A stretch of 64,000 bases of DNA from Ceriagrion tenellum (Eukaryota; Arthropoda; Insecta; Odonata; Coenagrionidae): positions 55,987,527 to 56,051,526 of the forward strand of contig OY720640.1 of the NCBI GenBank assembly GCA_963169105.1, given 5' to 3'. Under the pieces are notes generated by a model that saw only the letters and a program-made list of their open reading frames with translations, was not told the DNA's origin and made no database searches. Both the position numbers and the translations under genes were made by a program. Positions 49,250 to 61,700 of this stretch are shown one piece after another; positions within the stretch are counted from its first letter, which is position 1, and the number at the start of each line of letters is the position of its first letter.

Positions 49250-50560
49250 GCTCAGACATATGAAGTGAACAACATTAATATTATTTAAATACATCTAAAG
49301 TTCACGAAACAGAAGAAAATTTGGAGTTCGTAGGAGAAACGGGAATTGAAGGAAACTCGGCCCCATACAAGCTTCCAGAATTTTTGGAGGAAAATCTGAA
49401 GCAGTAGGGTGATAAAAACTATTGAAAAGGGCTTTACAGAGTCCGCAAAAATAGCTGTCACTGGAAGGAAACCCATTATGAGGAAGCTGTGTATCACAGA
49501 GGATGTCCAAGAGCAAACTGGTCAAAGATGGAAGGGCAAGAATGCATGACTGAAGATGTACTTATTGAAAACTGAATTATGACAGCAGGAAGACAAGAAA
49601 AGCTAGTGACATGTCACTGAAAACTACTGAAAAACTGGGAAGAAATGTAGTATTATTTTATACACGGAAATTTGGCAGCTGCCAATATGATGGTTCACCA
49701 CTTCAAAGAACATAGAGCAAGATTTGCAAGAGATAGGGACTGACTTTTAAGTATACAATTCGAAGATTGGTCTAAGAGGTGTACTTCTATAGGATTGCCA
49801 AATATAGATTTTAAGGAAGCTTTAGAAAAAAGACGTGGGATATTCACATCAGATTAAGTCGATAACTCTCAGATTGTGAGCCAAACGGAACGTGCATCTA
49901 ATACATTAGAAAGAATGACCAACAAAAGGACGGAATAACAGTGGATAAATTACAAAATAAAGATAAAAGGAAAAGGAAAGGGGAAAAGTAGAGGCAAATG
50001 GGAAGCTATTACCTAACATTCACCTAACAGAGGAAAGAAATGCAGGATTTTCCCCTACATTGCCTTTGGGCAAATTAGCGAAGGAATTTGACACGAAGGA
50101 CTGGAATGAAATTCTTCGGTTTCTGAAGGACAAAGGAGCAAACTTCAACAACAAAGTAGACATTTAAAGTCTTCGTGAGGACCAGATGGTAGCGATAAAA
50201 TGAACATCTAGCGTTGAGAAAGCAAGAGCAGGGAAGGAATGAGACAAGGATGCTCACTTGCCCCCTAGCAACTGATTTCTACAGCATGAAAGCGGTATAA
50301 AAAGTCAGGGAAAAGGGTTCAGGCAAGTATGTATACCCTCAGAAAGAGGCAGTATTCCAGGTTTTGCCGATGGAACCCCCATGACAGCATAGAGAGGCGA
50401 TCTTAAGAAGATTCTTCAAATCTTGACTCAACAAAAGCAGGCCGCGGGGCCTTAAGTAGATATTAGTTATAGTTCCAAGTCTCAGGCCCTGGTTCACCAA
50501 CTCTTTAAAGAAACATTGAGGAGTACCAACGATATAGCAGAAAACAATTTCTATCACAGC
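49250..50560 (+). mobile_element. LINE remnant (plus strand), reverse transcriptase pieces
   Basis: Around 50075-50165 the plus strand gives LAKEFDTKDWNEILRFLKDK then GANFNNKVDI, equal to the EKAFDxxxWxxL palm motif. Around 50230-50265 GMRQGCSLAP equals RQGCxLSP. Around 50360-50440 RFADGTPMTA is followed by DLKKILQILTQQKQAAG, where FADD has become FADG. Frames are broken by stops. The part from 49250 to 50000 is Lys/Glu-rich and plausibly the 5' coding region, but it was not aligned. Confidence 0.65.
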
Positions 50561-50569
50561 AAGTGTTTA

Positions 50570-51950
50570 GGCGAGAAGAAGATAGTGATTACCTAATAAC
50601 GAGCTTACGTTCCGTGTAATAAACAAGCGCCTCTTACAGCTTCGTAATTTACGGTCAATTCTTAGGTTTCCAGACACTGAAAAACTCTACAGGAATGTTG
50701 ACCGTGAATCGACATGAATGTTGTTTCAATTACAATATGTGGCGTTACAACGAATCCATTCTCAATTCTACTCCCAAGGTATTCCTAATGATTTGTAAGA
50801 TATACTAAGTCAATTAGAAGACTATTCCAAAGTTGTGCACCTGACTCGGTTCAGAAGCGCTACTGATACCTTAATGATTGGTGTGCATGACACATTTTGC
50901 GAAGAAGAGTATACTTTCGAAAATAAAAAACGTTACGCTGTTCAAAGGCCATCTGGTTTTCGGTAATCAGACGACAATCTCTTATTACACCAAACAGCAA
51001 TCAGTAACGCGGAATCTAAAATGGAGCTGGTCTGCATATTCGAGTAAAACCACGCGCGGCAAAAAAGTTCACACGTGATATAAGAAAAACAGACGGAGAA
51101 ACTCTATACAAAGCACTACTTGTCTGGCAAAGTACTTTCAAGGTAAAAAAAAACCGCAGTCCTTGAAAACCCGTAAATGCCGGGAATTTGTATCCGGCAG
51201 TCGAGTTCCCACCCGGTTTATCGCTCCTCTGCGTGGGAAACAGCACGCAATGCCAAGAGCACTGACCTAAAGCCAAAACACGTCGTTCATCCGGTGAACT
51301 CTGGTAAAAACATTCTATGACACACGAAGTCTCTTCACCAGATATTCAATGTCGGCATTGGTCGTCATCTTGACAATCAACAAATGAATGACACTGGAAA
51401 CAATTCCCACAAAGATTCGACCACCACCACTTCTACGACATGCTGTCTCCTACGAATTAATGTTTCCTTCAAATTTACACCAGCAATCATAGTGCCAACC
51501 CAACCCCCACTAATATTTCCCCAATTCTCCCACTAGCCATTCTCTCTACCATTGTCCGAACATTCCACAAGTCTCCACTATACCATTTTACCGAAAAGAG
51601 CAAGTTTCCGCAAATCCTACTTTGTTTACATTTTTACTCCAATTTTTTTTAATTCATAAATTCATACTTTACTACAAATCCTACTCATCAGCTTGCGCCC
51701 ATGTTCATCACACTCCCATCCTTTCATTGGTATTTTGAGTGCACGACAAATCTCGCAGGTGACTGAGCAACAATCCCATTCACCCGCCCAATCGCGGCTC
51801 ATTTCGAACTCTGTCTACGATATACTGACCGTCTAGTCCAATTTCTTTCTCGTAGACCTCATAAACTGTGTACGTCCACTATTAATACAAAACTTCACCA
51901 CGATTCCATTAATTTCGACCCAATGACCACAAAAATCCGTCAACTTCAGT
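50570..51950. other. Intergenic stretch, nothing recognised
   Basis: Contains C/T-rich sequence at 51480-51760. No gene or repeat was assigned. Confidence 0.4.
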
Positions 51951-51959
51951 TTAATTTAT

Positions 51960-52200
51960 GTGATTCCAACCGAGATAGGGATCCGCAGAAAGATGTATAC
52001 AATATACTTCGCGACCAGCTCACACGGCTCGTCAATCCGGAAACTCAGGGTGAATCCAGCCATCCCCTTTACCGTTCTACAAAGCCTCTCACGCAAGGAA
52101 AACAGAGAAATAGCCAGGAAACATATCTACCTGGACCAGGAATCGAACCACAGCCTTTTAACAGGTTGAGATGTGTACACCGATAGGCTATCACGCTTCC
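51960..52200 (-). mobile_element. tRNA-derived SINE, family B
   Basis: The minus-strand head from about 52198 reads GTGATAGCCTATCGGTGTAC (A-box-like), and 45 bp on has the B-box GGTTCGATTCC, followed by TGGTCCAGGTAGATATG and a unique body. The head resembles a tRNA but lacks a matching acceptor stem, so it is not a tRNA gene. An overlapping plus ORF is a shadow. Confidence 0.6.
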
Positions 52201-52834
52201 TCGCCTTCAAGTCAAACAAAACAGAACCTGGTGCCACCTACCACCGCCTTTTAAAGGATTTAGGTGACAATCCTAATACACATTCTCAACTTCTGATGAT
52301 CACACTGTTCCGGATTTCCTTGAAATGCTGAAATATCTTATCCTTAATAATCTTTTTTCGCCGCGAGCCCGTAAATCCTAACAAGATCGCTTCCTCCATC
52401 ATGCTAAACTTCTAATCTCCCTTAATCCCATTCATAATACCTCTCGTATTCACCTCCCTATACAGCTTTCTTCTCTTCAACCACGGCCCTCCGCATCCCT
52501 AACACATTATCTGCTCCACCCATCTATTATGCATCATCTACCCTATCAAACTCCTACCTACCCAGTTTCCTCACAAGTCACGGCGAGCACTTGGACTGTC
52601 TTTCTTTTCGCGCATCATGCAAATGCGGTGACGTGGAAATGACAAGCTGAGCATTTATCTTATATGGGTCTGGCAAGAGAGATTACTGACAAGGCTAAGT
52701 TAGGAGCAGATGGTCCTAACCTGGTGCACGCAAAAATGACATGATAATGGCAGAAATTACGCAAGTATAACTCCTAACAGAGGGTTTAACTGATACGGAC
52801 ACTACCCAGGGAAATGGTAGGCAAGTCGATAGGG
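52200..52834. other. Intergenic stretch, nothing recognised
   Basis: Pyrimidine-rich between about 52420 and 52560. This could be the 3' part of a minus-strand LINE, but no motif was found. Confidence 0.35.
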
Positions 52835-53830
52835 GCCACTCTCTAAAAGTCTTCGAGTGAAGTATCACTCCAATAGAGTGAGGTTTCCCTCCAGCTTCGA
52901 GTGAAAACTGCACCCCTCGTATCGAGTGTAACGTCTCTCGAGGCTTCGAGTGATTGTTCTCTCGTTGATGAAAGTGAAAAATTCACTCGAAGCGTCGAGT
53001 GATTGTTCTGTCGTTTAGAGTGAGATTTTAATTATTTATTTACCTTCACTACCCCGAATGCAGCAGAATGGGCCAATTTACGTCGGGTGAATAACAGTAA
53101 CAACGGACGAGGCCCAAACACCCATGTCCAGGCAGAAAATATTCTACCCTGGCGGGACTCGAACCCGAGACCCTCAGGTTGGCAGGCGAGAACATTACCC
53201 AGCCACCGGGTCCGACCGATTTAGAGTGAGGTTTAGAGTGAATTTATTTGCAACACACAAATATAAAAATTACAGATTACAGAGCAAATGCAGGTTCAAA
53301 ATTGAACAAAATACACGAAGTATGAATATCAAGATACATAGTTGAACAATGTATCTATTTATACATCTATTCTCAAAAGTTGGGAATGGAAATCATCCAC
53401 ACAATTTAATGGTGTGGCCAGGGTTGAATACAACACCGATTCCAGGAAAAATATATTGAGAATGTAAAAAAATTAACCTCTAAGATATACAAACACACAT
53501 TATATATTTTTAACAGGGACGAATAACCTGCGGGATATTTCGTTTCAGTTATCATTCGTTGTGTTATCATGTTTATATTTCCCTAATATTGCCGACCTGC
53601 CATCTATGATGACGTAGGTATGCCCGGAAGGGTTATCTGGGCGGAACCCTCGATTCGAGTGAAGACTCACTCGAACATTGGTAGGTTGGGGTATTTCACT
53701 CGTGCCGTTTGAGTGAAAATGTTTGACTGGAACGTAGTGATTCGACGGCATATTTCACTCAAGTACGAGTGAAAGAGGCGTTCACTCTAAGCTCGAGTGA
53801 CAGAATTCACTCGAAGACCTTTAGAGAGTA
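52835..53830. mobile_element. DNA transposon with CGAGTGA-type subterminal repeats and a nested SINE
   Basis: The left end CCACTCTCTAAAAGTCTTCG then AGTGAA pairs inverted with the right end, CCTACTCTCTAAAGGTCTTC then GAGTGAA. Both subterminal regions are packed with variants of TTCGAGTGA or its complement TCACTCGAA: about ten in 52850-53030 and about ten in 53640-53820. Such clusters are binding sites for transposases of hAT, CACTA or P type in known elements. No transposase is present. A SINE occupies 53029-53219. The superfamily is unassigned. Confidence 0.75.
53029..53219 (-). mobile_element. tRNA-derived SINE, family A, copy 2, with 15-bp target duplication
   Basis: The head on the minus strand is GGTGGCTGGGTAATG (A-box), CCTGAGGGTCTCGGGTTCGA (B-box region) and GTCCCGCCAGGGTAGAATAT. 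The body has GCCTGGACATGGGTGTTTGG and the tail is GGTAAATAAATAATT. The target duplication is TTTAGAGTGAGATTT at 53014-53028 and TTTAGAGTGAGGTTT at 53220-53234. It therefore inserted into a subterminal repeat of the surrounding transposon by LINE-type retrotransposition. Confidence 0.85.
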
Positions 53831-54600
53831 GGAAGTGCAGGCCGCAAGCAATACTTCCCCAGAAACAGAGGCCAGAGTCGAGGAAATTTCCCCACTCACC
53901 GTATGATAGGGATTTATCTACAAGATTAGACAAACGCTACCCAGGGCCACAGTTACCACAGATAGGTAGGATTATCTCACTGGAACCGTACACGTAAAGG
54001 TTACCCAGGAAAAATTCTATCAGCCACAATTAGGAATACCTACATCAAATGTGTTAAAATACAATCGTTAGCATGTACGGTGCCACATCCCATTGATGAA
54101 CTTGGCGTTTTTCAAGGCCTCATGCAGCGGCAGCAAGACGACGTCACGGCGGCTAATCTGCCGGGTCTGCAGATCAATGGTGCCGTGATGCGTTTTCTAC
54201 CGTTTTTATTATTAACAAGATTTTGTAACTCAGGACGCCGCGTAACGCCTAAGGGAAAAGCTCAAGCTCGCTCAAACTTTGATCGCAAAGCACCACATGG
54301 TGTCAACAGCAATTAAAAACCTTAACGCCAAAAATGAACCCTTTTGCCAGAGTTTTACACACACCTTAAGGGAGACCGAATCAATTTTGAAAAGAGATAG
54401 TAGTTACGTTAGTTTGATCGAAGAATAATTTCACCGAGAAATCATGAATTAGGACTAAATTTATATTAAAATATCTCATCCCCACCCCCGCCGCAAAAAT
54501 AGAACAATATCAGACCATTACCGAACTACTTTCCGAGACTTTTGACAAAAAATACCAACCCCTATACATTGTAAATTGTACGTGCTTAGATTCCAGCGAT
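53831..54600. other. Intergenic stretch, no assigned feature
   Basis: A plus ORF at 54080-54316 (78 codons) lies in a less AT-rich segment. Its product shows no motif I recognise. Confidence 0.35.
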
Positions 54601-54601
54601 G

Positions 54602-54945
54602 CATTATTTAAAAAAAATGAGAATTTCTAACACCCAGGTCTCATCAAAAATAAAGTATAGTCTGAGCGTTTTCTCAATTCTCCCTGAAAATGAATCATTT
54701 TGTCACAGCAGTATTTTGTTTCAGGACCACAAGAAACCTTCCGTCGTGAAGGGGTTTTAAAAATACCGCGTGAAAAAATGAGTTAAGTGAAAGACCTACA
54801 AAGATATTTTTATTTAATTATTTAGAAATACAATCATATAAAAGTACATCATAGTACCAGTAGTGAAGGAATATTTAATTCACACTTTATAAAGCTGCTG
54901 AAATTAAAACGTTTACTTCGAATGTAATCACCATTATGACTACCC
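54602..54945 (+). repeat. Dispersed repeat, copy 2 (see 28795-29125)
   Basis: A direct-orientation relative of the repeat in the CpG-poor 28.8-kb segment. This copy retains CpG where the other often has TpG or CpA (for example ccttccgtcgtgaaggg here versus ctttcagttgtgaagga there). That fits loss of methylated CpG in the other copy. Confidence 0.7.
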
Positions 54946-57900
54946 TGATAGCTTAAAAATATTTCCACAGAATTCTTTCGTACTTTCATTACGCATTCTT
55001 GAAAATATAAACACGACATTTCACAGAATTCCCAAGAACATTCCGCAAAAATCCTCAGGACGTTCTGCAGAATTCGCTTGAGTATTCTGTTTTGTACGGC
55101 AAATTAGGATCCATATGGCGTTATATATAATTCCACATAGCGTTCTGTGGAATACTGTCAGTAGCACAGGACGTCAGAAAGCATTGAATACACCACATAC
55201 ACAATTAAAAATGCATCAATTAGATATACTCATCAGGCGTACGCAACAAAAAGTACAATAATTTATTTCCCCATTGGGAACTATTCCGATCAAACAACCA
55301 TAATGGAAAGCAAAGGCGAGAGGAGAAATATATAGAGTTTGCCACCGAAGACTGAGGGACAGCAAGCGTATGATCCAATTGCTTGCAAGGCCATAGCAAC
55401 AAAATAAACGGCCCAAATAAGTGGTCGACACTCAGACCACCGAAGGAGGTAAGAAACCCATAGTAGGTTTCACTAATCCTCCAGAAATAGGACGGGTAAT
55501 CGCACCAAATACTCGAATCCAAAAACTCCAATATTTTAAGGGGGGCAGGAAAAATGCAAGGGGTACCTGAAAACAAAACTAATTAGAGATGAGCTGAGGT
55601 TACAGAGCTACATCTTACAATCGGGTGGGCTTATTTTCATTAACAGAGCAGAATACTGAATAAAAGTCGAAACGATGCCCTAAAGCGAAACGCCAAGGAA
55701 TACCAACGAAAGTGGGTGGAATCCTAAATACAGCCCATATATTACAACGAGGTGTTAGAGCTGATAAGAGGCACAAGGAAGAATGACATAAGTATGAGGA
55801 AAACATGGTGAAGTTCACAGAGCCCCACATGGCGCACATAACTTTTAGTTTGCCATTGCATGTAGTACGGTATAACTGCCAAGGCAAATTCACTACAAGT
55901 TTTAGGTAAGTAAGAAAAATAAGAGCAAGCCAAGGCGCTGGTTCTGGCAGGTTTACCACACGTGGGTGTGAATAGTGAGAATGTGGGCCAGGGATGTTCT
56001 TCTACGTCTCAAATACGGAATGAGGGAAATATATATTACATCTCAGGACGCTCGAGTGACACTTCGGATGCAGGGAAGAATTATGAATTGCTGAATGAAA
56101 GGAAAATAATATACCGAGAACGAAGAAAATTGACAAGAGCTTTGAGCCGGAATATACAGCGAGAGGGCCACGAAATATTGATTCGTGGATCAGAAACCAC
56201 TGTCAACTAAATTTCTTTTATAGGAGCTGACGTAAATTTTCGATTAAGGATTTACCCTTGGAATCGGCGCCCAAATTATAAAAGCATTACTTCGACAAGT
56301 ACGAATACCATATACATTACATATCCCAATAATAATATTCGATGCTTCTGTTAACAAATACTGATGCTACCAAAGCGTTAATATTTTCGAGAAATCGTCA
56401 TGAATGAAAGGGAAAACGCACGAAATAGTAGAAATAAAATAATGTAGTTTTTTGTTGTAATCACCTTGACTTTGCCGTAACACACAGATTCACTGTAACG
56501 ATAATACAAATTACCGTGCCTACTTTTTTTTACCGTTGCCGCAGCTATTAAGCTGATCTTCAGATGTGAGATGAAAACGAGCTTCGAAAATTTCCACACG
56601 CTTCTTATTACTATCAAAATCGCGGATTCAGATGACGTAAAAACGACAAACCCCCGACAGCGATTTCCCCAGAATAAGAGTGATGAATTAAAACGACTGC
56701 AATACATAACTCTTTGTAACTACCAGAAAATGAATTTTCAACGAGTTACCTGGATCCATCAGAAGGCAGAGGGGAATCTCCTCACAGCAACAGAGAGACA
56801 GCTCCATATGCGAATTTTCGTAATTCTAAATGAAAAGAAATTTTTCACTTACATGATTCATTTCGATCTGGTAATGTGTCAAACTGAGGAGCGACCACAT
56901 TTTCCATTGCGACATTCGTAAATTGATAAACACCTTGTGGGGCCAATATATTGCAACGCTATCTCAAAAATGTATACGATTACAATGCAACAACTGCTTC
57001 CCAGACCATTATGGCGGACCGTGGCCCTCGAGACCCCGGTTGCCCTCAGGGTAGCTTCTGACCAGGTTCGCATCAAATAAATTTTACGGTGTTCGCATTC
57101 AAGCTGATTCTTTCGAAATCCGCGGACTCACTTCGGCCCACCTAATTTTTCGCACTTCACAATGCACCCAACCATCCATCCTGTTTTCCTCCCCCACATT
57201 CCCAAACTTCCAGGATGAATTGCCACCAAATAAATTAAGTATAAGGACGCATCGTCAATATTATATGGCCATCACAACCGGACGCAACCGCGTACAGCGA
57301 GTTAAGGCCATAAAAAAGGATGGGGATACTCCCAGGAGAATTGCTCGTTGATTTGCTAATCTGGTTCCGGAAACAGCTTCATAAAGTTGCCATTGCATTA
57401 CTGAGCAGTATATCACAGCATTCTAAGGTGCCGGCGCCTCACCTTAAAGACTGGTTTCTCCGGGTCCAGCAATCCAGCCATCAACCAAAAGGTTAGCCAT
57501 TTTCGGCACGTGCCTGTGGCTTGCGACTGACCCCTGAACTTTCCTGGCAACGCCTCTTCGGGATTGATGAGAAAGTAAATTCCGAGAACGACGGAGCAAC
57601 ACCTACGCGAAGGTTATTTAGACTTAAGGAAATTACCAACACTGTGAGAGATAATTGCCCCTCGCAAATTGATGAAACGATCTCGTCTTAATTACAACTG
57701 AAAAAAGTATTTATTTTCAAGAACGAAACCGTACGATGCCCCAGTTTTGAAATACAATAGCTTTACAAAATTAATAACAACCTTCTTCCTATTAAAAATA
57801 CAATATTAAAACGGACACAATGCAAATCAAATAAGCAGGTATGGAAAGCATATCTGCCCACCATTTACTGAAATATGGCGGTCAGTGAAGGACTTTAGTT

Positions 57901-58400
57901 AGCGCAACGAAACATCAAAGTCGGAGCTTTGCTCGAACACCGTCCGAGACCGGTACACTTTACGTTACACCCGTCGTAAAAAAAATTTAGAAATGCATTT
58001 TTTAAAATAAGTTTACAGTTAAGTAACGCAGAATTAGAAGAGGAAGAATAGAGTATGATTAGTTTTTCTCTATGTCCTTTCGTTAGTATTTTATTTGTAG
58101 CCAAACTCGAGGGCATATAACTCCTGCGCCGACAGTAGTAAATACAAACATAACTCACGAGAGGTGAATACAAGCAATATATTGCAATACCTGTACATGC
58201 AATTATGAACCACTCTTTAAGAGATATTCAAGAAATGCTTCATATAGATAAGTGCAGATTATGGGCAATACACAAGAATTTTTCAACTCATGGTAGAGAA
58301 ATAACCGTCGGCAGCGGGCGGAATCGAGAAGCGCGGAACCCCACCTACATTTTAACCCGCAAGCTACTCTAAGGTTGCGTCAGGTGGCTAAGGACTCCAA
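54946..58400. other. Intergenic stretch, no assigned gene
   Basis: At 54960-55160 there is a cluster of ACAGAATTC, TTCCGC, TTCTGCAGAATTC and TTCTGTGGAAT words. Overlapping minus ORFs at 55216-55576 and 55615-55959, and plus ORFs at 55962-56210 and 56571-56921, have no motifs I recognise. No RNA gene was found. Confidence 0.35.
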
Positions 58401-58760
58401 CAAATAGAAAACAAAAGTAATGAGATTCTCTAGGACAAAGACAACGAGGATGGTCATAAAAGGTGAAGTGCAGAAACTTGAGTAAGAAGAACATTGTAAA
58501 TACTAAGGCAGTACGCTAGAAGAAAGCGGATACCGTTGCAAAGACACGAGGAGTAAAGCGTAAGCAAAGGAGGTGTAAAGAAAGATACGGGAACTTTGGG
58601 TAAGGATGTGAGGAAGAGGCAGGTGAAGAATTAGAGTTAGAGTGTAGTGTCGCATGGGGTAGAAACATGGACCCAACTGCAAACAGCAAACCGTGAGCAG
58701 CAACTTACGGCAGATTAGATCAATAGAATAATATTTGGAAAATAGATTGCAGATAAGACA
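58400..58760 (+). mobile_element. LINE C-terminal coding remnant (plus strand)
   Basis: The segment reads FSRTKTTRMVIKGEVQKLE, then GSTLEESGYRCKDTRSK, with stops. This resembles the (F/Y)xYLGSxxxxxG motif and following helix downstream of the RT site in RTE- or L1-like LINEs. A copy of the WxRLxLxxGAETW region is suggested by GTAGAAACATGGACCC at about 58660. The 5' part is absent. Confidence 0.5.
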
Positions 58761-61700
58761 TTTTCCCCAGGAAGGGCAAGAGACCTTAATGGCAGCCAGT
58801 GAGACTGTAAACTAGGTTTGTGGATATGTGGTGCAGTGAATAAGTGGATTTGTTACCGAATGCTTGTTTCAAAATCTGCTACACAATACTAACAGAAATT
58901 CATGAATTTTTCTCCGATAAATCTTGCATATTTGTGAATTAATGTACATTAATATAAATAGTATCTCTAAATTGGATGATTCTGTTTTTGAATTACTAGT
59001 CCAAGTTGCATTAACTTTATTATGGTATAATACAGATCATGGAGGTGATAACTCATCCCCCTACCGCACACCACCAAAGTGGCTTGAAAGATATGATGTT
59101 AATGAATCAATCCACCCCCTGAAAATCAAATGACATTCGATCATTGCTAAGGTTAGGTTGATGACACTCCTAACTATGAACACCTCAATTATGCATTTTC
59201 CTCAAGTGATTGAATCTGTTCAAGGAACTTATAAATGAGTTGAAATAATACTTACAACTGAACATATTCACCCTAAAATATACTCAACCCATATAAACTA
59301 AATGAAAGAAGAAATGTGTAAGATGCCCTACCAACATAAAAGCATCTTTTCCAAGCCTTTCCAACTACAGAAGTTTTCCCACCAGGATGTAAACCCCAAT
59401 CCAAACTACCACAATGGAAACAATAGCTGAAAAGAGAAGTCTGTCAACATAACACAAGTTTTTGTCTTAAATCGCAATATCAGCCCAATAAATAAGAGCA
59501 GAACTCAGCTCGTGGGAGTAAGAAATACACATATCACAGCTGAGGGAACACTCCCATCCCCTGTTTTGGCAATGATTTCCCATCAAGGCCTAGAGCATTA
59601 GTAGAAAAAATAGCATGTGACATACAAGAAAGTATCCAGTGGCCATAAATGGATGTTAATGCAACACTTCCAGTCATGAGCACCTCCAAACTTTTTACCA
59701 CCTGGCCTCCAGACCATTCAGGATGTGAAATGACCAAAAGTATAAACTATCCAGTCAAAACTTTCCAAAAATTGTTCCTTTTGATTCAAAACAAATTCAA
59801 ATAAGAGAACCCTTTACAGAAACTGAACTAACACAAGAAAAAACATTGTATGGGGAAAGCCCAACAGACAGAGGCCATCTTAAAAGCTGTAAAAAGGACT
59901 GTTTATCAACATGAGTACAGGTAAAATATGCTGAAAACAGCAGCTCAAATGCTAGGAGTCTTCGAGTAATCATTAATAAAAATAGTTCAAAGTAGATAAT
60001 GTCCTTTACAGGAAAAAACACTATTTATAAACCAGTCACTTGCATAGAAGGACGAAATTATGCTATGGAAGGAAAGGCCTAAAAAACTTAAAATAATTTA
60101 AGTATGCATTCCAAGAATATTGAATCGCATTAAAGAAGTCAAAGTCATTGCTTACACAAAATCACAATTCAATTAACAGTAATCATTATCCATGGAAGGA
60201 ATGAATGATATATAGATGAAAAGCAACTGCATCAGAGAAAAGCCATTGCATGTATGAGAACTAAATACTTGTCCTTCACCAATTAACAATTTCTGAGAGG
60301 AGAAATGGACACACTGTGCTTTGGGTTTTTAAATTTTTATCAAAAGCTCCTCATTGACAGGGGTCCATATATAGAAAAAAAATTCACCAAGAGGTACAGA
60401 AAAAATAATATTTATAATATTGTTTCCTTCCAAAAATATATAAATTAAGACTGGCTACTTTTCAGGGAAACAGACAATAGGCAAAAACGACAAAACAATG
60501 GTGAGAATGTGTGAAGATACTTCATGCACCCTGAAGATTCACCCAGATATGACCACGTGGCACTATTAACTGTGATCTCTCTCCTCAGCACTACAAATCT
60601 TGCTTTACAGGCATAAGTATCCCCTTCACATGAAAGCCATCAAAGTGATTGATTAATGATACCCTGGGGAGAAACTAACAATATTAAAATTCAATTAGGT
60701 AAAGAAATTATAGTGCAAACAGAGACATCTGGAATGGTGAACAGGAACATTAAAGTAAAAAAAGTTAAAAACAAAAATGGCCAACATATAAGAAGATAAT
60801 TCCCCAAATAGGCATTGATTTCCAGAAAACTAAAAATTATAGTGGCTATGAAATAAAATGAGTGTGGCTTTTTGCCTAAGAATGAAGATGAGACACCCAT
60901 CAAATCCTCGAGAGAGTATATTTCAATACTCAAAAGTGGATATAGGTACACAATTAATGATGACAGCTATGAGAGGTGGAGATAATACTGACAGGGGCTT
61001 CAATGCTGCAGCCCGAAGTTGAATGAAGTAAGATTAGAGGGGCAGCAACTACAAAATTGGTTGGGAATGAAAATATGAATGACTATAATGTGGGATAAAA
61101 GAATTGTAAAAAGCAAAAAGGAAACACCTTTGATGCTATAATTACCTTTCAAAAACCAGCCTTAAGACTTAATCTGGACCCAACCATTTTAGAATATACC
61201 TCCACAGTAAGAAGAAGAGTCCATTCTTCATAGCATTACTGAGTATAGAATATAAACTCTAAATACATAATAAATCATTTTAAAACCTGGAATGCTAGTC
61301 ACTTCAATTTAACATATCCCCTTAGTACAGAATCAACATTGAAGTATTGAACATTGTATTGAAGTGCTCTCTATATGGCACTCAACAAGAGATAGGGAAT
61401 CGACTGATATTCAAACAACAATGCTGACACACTAAGCTTATACTATACCTAACATTTGAAGAACGAAAGAAAACTCTACTGGGGAAGAGGTTTGAAAAGA
61501 AAGATTAAAACAGACACAGAGTGTGCACTTATACAAGTTAATGTGAGGGTGGCAAAAGCTGGTAGTGATAAAGAAAATTGAAAGTGAAGGATATTAAGCA
61601 CATGGCATTCAGTAGATCAAGATACAAACGAAAGAACTCCATATGCATGAAGCTGAGATCATGAGTAGAAGCATTAAAAACAGAAAGGGATGCACCAAGG

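Noticed and set aside
53128..53219. tRNA gene suggested by GGTTCGAGTCC (also at 35.77, 27.97, 28.06 and 52.14 kb)
   Set aside because: Acceptor stems do not pair, bodies and AT-rich tails follow, and two copies have target duplications. These are SINEs, not tRNA genes.
54080..54316. 78-codon plus ORF in a less AT-rich segment
   Set aside because: No motif or neighbouring exon signal. Length is within chance for this composition.
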